From assembly GCA_963970005.1 (NCBI GenBank), contig CAXAMN010018890.1, forward strand, positions 2,524,963 through 2,588,962: 64,000 nucleotides of DNA, written 5' to 3'. The DNA is from Durusdinium trenchii (taxonomy: Eukaryota > Sar > Dinophyceae > Suessiales > Symbiodiniaceae). Under the pieces are notes generated by a model, which worked only from the letters and a program-made list of their open reading frames with translations, ran no database searches and had not been told where the DNA came from. The number at the start of each line of letters is the position of its first letter. Position 1 is the stretch's first letter. Positions 48,701-57,700 of the stretch are shown here, piece after piece. Position numbers and translations under genes: made by a program.

Positions 48701-51700
48701 CGACACCGACACTTGCGGAACTTGAGCATCGGCACACACCGGCAAAGCGAAGCATAGCAGAAACATCACCAGAGGCACTCTTGGAGAGCAGCTCCAAGGG
48801 ACAAGCAACAGGCAGTGCACCACACACAGTGGCATTGACACACAACCACCTGATTTACAACACAGCAGATGGCATCCACACGCAAGAGGATGGCTTCGAC
48901 GGCACGGAGACCATCAAGATGCCACACAATGCACACACCTGCCTGAATGCTTACCGGCGCTCACCTGACTACGCCGGCAACGGCGACAGTGAAGAGTCAG
49001 AAGACGGTGGTCCTGACCTTCGTGGCCTCAAGCCATCCGGCAGCCCACCGCTGTCAAGGATTGAGCAGAAAGCCCTGGACAAGGAACTTCCTTGGCAATT
49101 CATCATGCAGCAATCCGAAGAGTACATCCAGGCCTTCGTGAAGTCAGCTCAAGATGAAGAAGCTTCCTGGAACCAGTGGGAAAGCGTGAGGCCATTGTCA
49201 GAGAAGGAGGCTGAGCATGTGTACTCCACGCCACACCTTCGAAAAAGGATTCTCAAAAGCCGCTCAGCTTTTCGAGACAAGAACAAGCACATACCGCCCT
49301 TGAAGGCGAAGACTCGTGTCGTGGCCATCGGATGCCTCGACCCGGACATCTTCAGTTTGAATCGTGAATGTGCTACCCCCACTCGTCAAGCCGAGTTTGT
49401 TTTGCTGGCCTTTTTCATTTGTGGCAAGAACAAGATGCTCTTGACACAAGAGAGCACGTGGACGTTGTGGAGTGGTGATGTGAAGACGGCATTTCTCCAG
49501 GGACAACAAGAAGGCCGTGCAGCGCCGCTGTACCTGGCACCTCCTCGTGATCCAATCACGGTTCGAGCGCGAACATTTGCTGCCCCTTTGTATGAAGTCC
49601 GTGGCAACATCTACGGATTGGCAAATGCTCCAAGGGTTTGGTCATTGGAAGTCACCAAGCGACTTTTGAAGGCTGGATACGTACGCCACACACTGGACCA
49701 TCAGCTCTTTTACTACTTCCAGAAGCCTCCAGGTGGTTCAGAGGAAGTGTTGATGAGCGTCCTTATGGTGTACGTGGACGACTTCCTCCTCGCCCATGAT
49801 GACAGGTATGACCGTGAGCATGTTTTGAGTCTTTTTACCTGGGGCTCCAAGACTGAGCTCACAACAGAAGAGAGCATTTGTTTCAAGGGCAAGCAAATTC
49901 ACTTGAAGTTCGATCGCCAGAAGAATGTGTACTTTTTGAGTCTGGTGCAGACAGCTTTCATCGAGAGCATGCGTGGCCCTCAGACGAAGATCCCGAAGAG
50001 CAAGTTCGACCAGGAACTGGCCACTGAGGACCTCTCTGAGATGCGCTCAGTCGCTGGAAGTTTGCAGTGGGTCTCAGGCCAAACAAGGCCGGACGTTGCC
50101 GCCACTGTTTCTTTGAGCTCCCGTGGTCAGAAGACCAAGTACAGTGACTTGGCGGCCATGTTTGAAGCTGTCGCTCACCTCCAGAGTACAAAGCATTTAG
50201 GCTTGAACTTGTTCCCAGTGGTTTTGAATGAGACCACCCACTTGCTGACCCTTTCGGATTCGAGCTGGGCAAACGCCGAATCCTTTGCTTCGCAGCACGG
50301 CTGCCTGACTTTGTTGGCAGAGCCATCGATCGTCGAGAGAACCGGGACTGCACTCCTCCTCGACTTTAAGTCGTCCCGGAGTCCTCGCATCTGCCGTAGC
50401 ACTTTGGCAGCCGAGGCATCGGCAGCTGACATGTCTGTTGATAGGACCTCATTTTTGAACCACATGATTTGCGAGATGTTTCAACGGACGCCTTCGTATA
50501 GACTCTCCCACCTGCTTCGAAGCTTGCACATCACGGATTGTCGTTCCCTTTACGACTGCATTTGCTCAGAGAACCCGAACACTGAAGAAAAGAGAACGAT
50601 AATCTCGATCCGCAGCACTCAGCAGGAGGTGACCCGAGAAGGTTGTCACTGGGTTCCGACCCAATTGATGTTCGCCGATGGACTCACGAAGATTTCAAAG
50701 CAGCTCATGGAATCCCTGATCAATTGGCTCCAGATGCCATGGATTCAGCTGCGTGAGTCGAAGACAAGCCAGCCAATAGAGAAACACGAGTGTGAAATTT
50801 CATCCTTTGCTTGAGCACATGGCTGTCTTGTCAGGTCCGTTCGGCACGTTCCGCAGTTCGAACTCGAGCTAGTCCCCTTTTGCTGAAAAGGCCGCTTCCT
50901 TTTCATGCCTGACACCTGGTTCATTTCGCACGTACCATGGTGAGACCTGTGTCATTTGTTTGTGGCTGATGGTCGGGCTTCGATCACTTCGCCAAATCAC
51001 ACCGCAGCCAAGGACTGACTTCGCCAGAGGCCACCGAATGGACCAGGCGGATGATTCACTAGAGATGTCTTGGCTGTTTGTGTAGATGGATTTTCTTGGG
51101 ATGTGATGGCCCATCGAAAATAATGCTGCACCAAGGGTCACCTGACTAACCGACCATCTTTGTGAGGTCGAAAGGCTCAAGGCTGCAGTTCGTGATGGGT
51201 CCCTTTAAAATCCTCAAATCAATCCAAAGTGCAGTACCTTAATAAGTGACCCCAGAACGCTCCGCGAATGCGTTACTCCCCGCATTGCTGGCTGCCAGGC
51301 AGCTCCAGAAGATCGTCGAAACCCAGACACTTGGAGAAGAATGTGTCAAAGCAGACCATGGGGGCGGATCTGGGCCTCCCCTCAATGGCCCGAGCCAGTG
51401 AGAGACAAGCTAAGCAGAAGAGATCCCTGATAGGTCATCGAAGGTTCTCAGAAGCTTAACAGGTTTGGCACAAACATGTGGAGGTCGTGAGCAGGGACAA
51501 GCATGGAGAACTCTCGTCCAGCGAGGGTGACCAGCACTTCTTGTTGACAAGGCCAGCGAGGGTTCCAGCGGTACGACGTTTTTGGATGACTTGGCCTTGT
51601 CATTGTGACCAGGCCTTGTCACCCTCCTGGATTAACAGGGTTTGTGTTTGTCGCCCATCCCCCACAAAATTGGAGTTTCTAAACCAAAATTTGAAGTGGC

Positions 51701-54700
51701 TGAAGCTGTCTTGCAGATTGAGACTAACCGGAGTTTGTTCAGTAAACGAACTCATTGAGGGTTTTGAAGCAAAAGGCTGACTCAAAAAATGACAGAACAC
51801 TAAGTTGTGGTGTGGGTCGACATTGAAGGTCTTGATTTGTGTCGATTGACAGTCCTTCGACTCATCAGGGATGTCGTCGAACATTGAATCCGTGCGAGCC
51901 AGGGTTGCATACCTCTGGACCAGTGGTACTTGTACAAGTGCTCCAACCCAGCCAACCTCGTTTTGCTCCGATGGGTTGGTCATTGCCCACGAAACCCGTC
52001 CACCCAGCCCAGCGAGGAACGCCAAGATCGACTCACCCATCCATGTCTACATGGTCTCCCAGAACCTGCAGATGCTGGATGTGGAAGAAGGCCGCCGCTG
52101 GGGCCTGGCGGGGCCTGGCTGGACCTGGTAGGTGAGAAATATGCAGCGCGTGGTCTATAGTTCTAAGTGATTGTCCGTCGCTATAAAGATGTCCTAAAGG
52201 CCAGGCCGGTCTGCTTTTTGTTTTGAATGTATTTGATTTGACTCATCTGGGTGGCGTGTTTGTCTATGTGTTCTGTCCTCCCACCGGGCCATATAACGCC
52301 CCAGATGGGTGGTGAGGTGTCTTGAGCTCGGTGCCGAACTTGATCCTCTTCAGCTTGGTGGGCTGCCTGGTGATGATCGGCCTGATCTTCCGATCTGCTC
52401 CTCGACAGTTAGACATGTTGCAGAAGAGAGGGGGGTGTTTGTCTAGGGCGGAGTGGGTGGCCTTGGTTGGGTTGGTGATAGTGGCAGGTCTGGAGGGCTA
52501 TATAGAGCAAAGATCACCAAGTTGAGCGAGAACAAGCACATGATCCACCTGCGCACATGTGCCTCGCCAGGTTGTAGAGCTCTACTGGCAAATGACTTCT
52601 CTACGTGAAAAATGTGTGAACGCTGTGAGCACCATGTATGAGATATCATCACCTTGGACAAGTGTCCACAGTTTTTTGAATAACCTTCTCCTTCCAGCTC
52701 AGTTGGATTGGTTGGATCCTCAGCATGACACAAGGTTGAACGGAAGGTTCAGCTTTGGTCCGTGACCACTTGTACAACCGCTTTTGGGGAGAAGCTTTGG
52801 GAGTTACCTCTGTCACCTCCCTTCCAATTATGTCCCTGATCACAAAACTTGGTGGGCGATGCCTGAGCCCTCCTAGGTGATGATTGCAGTGAGAGGTTTG
52901 GTCACTGAGCTGCAACGGCAGAAGCTTGCTTTTGGGGCGCTGTTGCCCAAAAAATGACCGAGAAACTGGCAGAGGTGGGACGGTCGGAGTCCGGACGGTG
53001 TGAGAGGTTTTTCGAGGTGAGTGAACAGAGCCCCGGCCCAGTCGCTTGGTTCGAACATGTTGAAACTGGAGAATGATCCCGCATACAGGTGACCAGGTGT
53101 CGGTGTGGAATTGTTCGAGGGCTTCCCCGGCCTCCCAAGGCTTTCGAGGCTGCATTGATGCAACCAGAAAATGCAAAAAGGAAAAGAGGCATTGGAAGGA
53201 ATCACCTCACAAAACACCATTCTAGCTGGAGGTGGGGCAGGTGTATTGACAGAGCTTTTTTAGGTTCACGCTTCAGTTGCTTCAGGCAAACCTATCCAAT
53301 GTGGGTGCCACAAGGATTCTCGTCAAAGTGTTTGCCTCACCCCGCCTACCTGCACCGATGGGACCATGTCTTGGGTTGGCACCTGGGCTGAGGTGACCAT
53401 CGTCTTCACCCTTGCAACTTGGCCGAGGTGAAGCACTCCACGTGCTCTCACGCAGGTGAAGCATTAGCGGGTTGCTGGCTAGACCTTTAAAAAGAATGAA
53501 GCATTTGGGTTTGCCGCTTGCATCTGAAACATGGCAGGGGGAGAGCGTATGAATAGCCGCACTGAGCAGCACCCCCCTCAGCCACTGTGTCCTGAGGCCG
53601 TGGTCTACATGGCCGGGAGGCTTAGGAATGGAAGCTGAAACATGTTGAAGAGTTCGTCCAACCGTGCACCACCGTTGATGGAAAAGATCCAACACCAAGA
53701 AATCATTTGTCCAGCAGGCCCAACATATTGCATCATATTGCCAAGACCCCCTCAGACACCGCACCTTGATTCCAACGAGCTGCGCCTTGTTGGCCACGGC
53801 CAACCTGCCAAATCCATCCAAATCCTGCCAACCAGTTCAGTCATCCGGACCGACCCGTTGGACCGGACCCTTCAAGGCGGCGCATGGGGTCTTTCAGCTG
53901 GGCTGGTTGCGGACCTTGGGTCTTCCCCTCGGCGGCACCGAAGGCGCGCTGGGTGGAGAGGTGGAGAGGTGTGAAGTGATGCGAAGTGGAACGGTGGACA
54001 AGGTGGGAGGGACCAATGGAAAGCAGCAGCTGAAGTATTCAAATTGGAAAGGAGGTGCAAGCACAAGATGGAGTTTGCACAGGAACTTCCTTCAGGTTGT
54101 TGTTGGGAGGTGCCTTGTTTTACAAAAGTCGTGCCCTGCTTTGGAGATTGAGGTGATTCGCACCTTTTGGGTGGCTCTCCTTTCAGTTTTGATCCTTTTT
54201 TGAGAATATCTGAAAGGCCTCCCGTCCTCATGAGTCCTCATGGCAACGGACATAATATGAAATAATTGTGGTGTCCTGGCTGTCCCGGCCAGGCCTCTTC
54301 TTTATGGCCAGGCACTCAGGTTTTGAGAGGAGGAAGGTTTCAAGGGAGATGTGCTCCCGGTGGAAAAGAGGAGATGGTCGATTCCTAAGTTCGGGGGTCA
54401 ACCAATGACTTGGGGGGCCACTGTTGGGGTAGCCTGGCTGCTAGGGGGCCTTCACAAAACCACAGTGTTTTTTTGTTTTGACCTTGTCGAATCTATCCAA
54501 ACCACTGGACTTGTGCAACATGGTCGCCGTAGTAGAATCAACTGTAGCCTTAGGCTCCCTGTTCCAACCATCTCCGACCAAGAAGCTGGGGTGGTTGCAA
54601 ATGCAGACTATCTAGAAGGTTGAAATGGATAAGGCCAGTGCTGTCTTGCTCACCCTACCGGATGCAAAGCGCACTGAAGTATTCTGTTTTTGTTGCAGGG

Positions 54701-57700
54701 ATCAGTTCTGAGGGGAGTCCATCATTGCAAATCCCGACTGAAAAGTCTGGGGAGCTACTGCTGTTCATCTCGGCCCTGTGACTCGTCTTTTGTATAACCG
54801 AATCAACATTGGTTTTCCATCTCAGCCCATGTCGGCCGTCGGCCCTTTCTTCCTTGCAGCAAACATGTCCGTTTAGTGTTGAGGCTCCTGTGACTGCATT
54901 CACTATTGCGCCTTGACCGACGGGGGGTCAGAGAGGTTGGATGGTGGCTCGTGGTCTCTACTGGTCGCCACTGGAGGCAGCCGGGCCTTGGAACATGTTA
55001 CGACTTGGTGAAGGATGTGGCCATGCTCCAACCTCATGCTGAGGCATGTGTTCGCATGTGTTCAACAATGGTCAAGTTGTTCGGTACTGTATACTATTGC
55101 CTGAACCTGCACTTTGGATGCCCTGGATTTGCATTGACCAAACTTTTATGGAAAGGGAAGCCTGCCAAAAACAGAAATCTTGTACTGTTCGTAGATCCAA
55201 CCCTTAACGGTGCAACCCTGGACTCCTAATGTAATTCCAAATATGCCTTTGTTTGTGAAAGGAAGGGGTTGGGACTGAGTCATAGGTAGATAATTATGTA
55301 TTGAATCATTTTGATACATGTTATGTTGTTCTTGCCAAGTTTGTCATCACCGTGATTCTTGAAGCGATATGCCCCTGTGAGTGTGCTTGTGTTCAGCTGA
55401 GAAAGGCTGACTTGCCAGCAGCCGAAGGGAGACTCAGACTGAGGTCCTGGGTCTCGCACTGGACTATGACATTTTCCTGCTGGGGAGTCCCTTAACTCAG
55501 AGTGTGGGATGTTTCCGGTGGAAGGCCACAAAAGTGCTGGAGATTGTGAAGTTTTCTGATGGAATCCATTTATATACGATGTGGGAGTTGTAGGATCAAG
55601 CAGATCGTCATTGCCTGCAAACGGCATCACTTCTTCATCATTCAAGGTGAGGCATTAGTGTGAGCACTGTCAAAGGGTTACACACCCAGACACCAAGAGA
55701 CGGACAAGGGCAAGGGCAACGTCGTTCGGTGGTGATGTGGTTGTGGTTGGCCATTGGCAAGTGCCATGGGGTGCGCATTGGCAAGTGCCATGCGTGGAGG
55801 TCCCCCTGGCAGATCATGTTTGAACAGTCTTTGGCCATTCTAACCGAGCTCGTGTTGCTATGCTATGAATGGGCAGCCAAGCTCCGAACGGAAAGGTGAC
55901 ACGCGAGCTTTTACAAAGTGATGGAACATGGGGGGCCACATTGTTGGGCATGCCATCCGCTATGCAGTCCCATTGACTGTCTGGAGGTTTGGTGATCCAG
56001 GAGTGCTTAGGAAAATTTAAACACATGGTTGAACTCCAGTGGCAGACTGCCCAGGTTTTTAGTGCAACCTGATTGTCGCCTCCATGTCGCCATTTTCCAA
56101 AACCCTCCTTTCTCTCTCCGGCGCTTGTTTGGTCGACCTGCCCAAGGAATGTCCGAGCTCCGAGATCGTGGGCTTCCCACCATGGAAGCGGCCGCGGGGC
56201 CCGAACCGCTGAGCCGTTCGCCAGCTTGCAGCTGTGTGACGGAGGGTAAATCAGGATGTTCAGCCAATGCGATTTCCACACATGTCTGGGTTCCACACAT
56301 GTCTGGACCGCGATGGACCCCGTCTTCATTGTTCTCCTTTCAGGGTCCCTTGGCGTTCCCTCGCTCGCGCTTTTTCGCGCTTCCCTTCCCTCCCACCGCT
56401 CGGCAGACGCAGCGGAGTTGTCGGGGGGCTGAAGGCTTTTTGGGTTTTGCCACTGCTCAAGCTGAGCGGTTTGGGCAGTGTTTTTGCAGCTGTTTTTGCA
56501 GCGGCTTGTCCGTTTTGGTTTTCCTGGGGGGCCTCCTCTGAGCACCCGCTTTGCCGCCTGTTTCACCACCGTACAGGAAGTTCATCTTTTGTACAGTCCT
56601 AATCCTTTCAACGGGGCATGATATATATATATATATAATTATATATATACATATTTATATCTCAATTGTTCCAGGTTCTTCGCTTGCCAACGGTCAAGAC
56701 GAGGTAGATCGAGGTAGAGGCCAGCACCGCAGCGGCATGTTGGAAATCCCCAGCCACTTAAAATAACCAGTCTAAAAAATCAAACGCAGCAACCACTGAG
56801 GTGCTAGACACTACTGAGGTGATGCATCCGCAGTTAGAGATCCAATTACCTCAATGTTTGGACACCACTGAGGTGGCCGATGGCGTCGCACAGACGGGCC
56901 ACGTGATCACCTGTGCAGGCCGTTGTGAGTGTGGGTACTGACGTCGTTTCCCTTATTTCTTTCGGCTCACCCAGCTGGTGTTGAAGTGTCATGCGGTCTC
57001 TTTTTGTTGAACCAGTTCTTGTGGCAAATTGAAAGTGGTGTCAAAGTCAAAGGCTCTCCAGATCGTCATCCAAAGCATTTCGAAATCCAATCCCCACGAC
57101 CAAGTTGCAAAATCACCTACCACCTGTGAACCAGGGACCGACCGTGGTGCCGCACCGACCGGGCCTGGCCGGTTCGGACCAGGGCTCATGATGGCCATTG
57201 CCTTTGGAGGGATGCTGCTCTCCGATGTGCGCCGTTTCACCCGACCCGACCTGTTCGGTGCCGATGCTGTTTCGTGTGATTAAGCCTGGCGAGTTTCACA
57301 TCTCACGTTCCAGCCAACTACCCTCTCTCAAAGACTTGTTGGCGGAGCAGAAGCACTTTGGTTGAGGAGAATTGCTTTTCAACCTGTTGCCTGCTGCCAA
57401 GAAAAGGCACATATGGAGACTGTTTTCAAAAGAGTACCATGGCTCGCCGTTTGTCGGGGTGATTTCTAACTGTTGTCAAGTACGACCGGCTGAACAGGAC
57501 TGCCAACGAAGAGAGCCCAGAGTGTAGTGCCCCAGTGCCCGTGGGATGCCATGAGGTACCTGGGATGAGGCAGCTCTCCTTCTTCTTCACCTTGGGTGCC
57601 TTCGAACGAAGCAAAGTAAAGCAACAGGCAATACAGGGCCTTTGGCCCGGCCAGGAATTGTTAAAGCAGTGGGACTATAGTTGGGAACAGTAGGACGGGA

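Larger units (their letters stand above)
41342..50945 (+). mobile_element. Full-length Ty1/copia LTR retrotransposon
   Basis: Two identical LTRs of at least 154 bp (41342-41495, 50791-50944) flank one very long frame with domains in copia order: gag, protease, integrase, reverse transcriptase, RNase H. CCTGT occurs immediately before the left LTR (41337-41341) and at 50946-50950, one base after the shared LTR end, which fits a 5-bp target-site duplication. A TGG-starting segment just after the left LTR (41497 on) could be the primer-binding site, and only a weak purine-rich stretch precedes the right LTR. Identical LTRs and the absence of stops suggest a recent insertion. It lies in an intron of the MMPL transporter gene, same strand. 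The internal N block is probably an assembly artefact. Confidence 0.95.
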
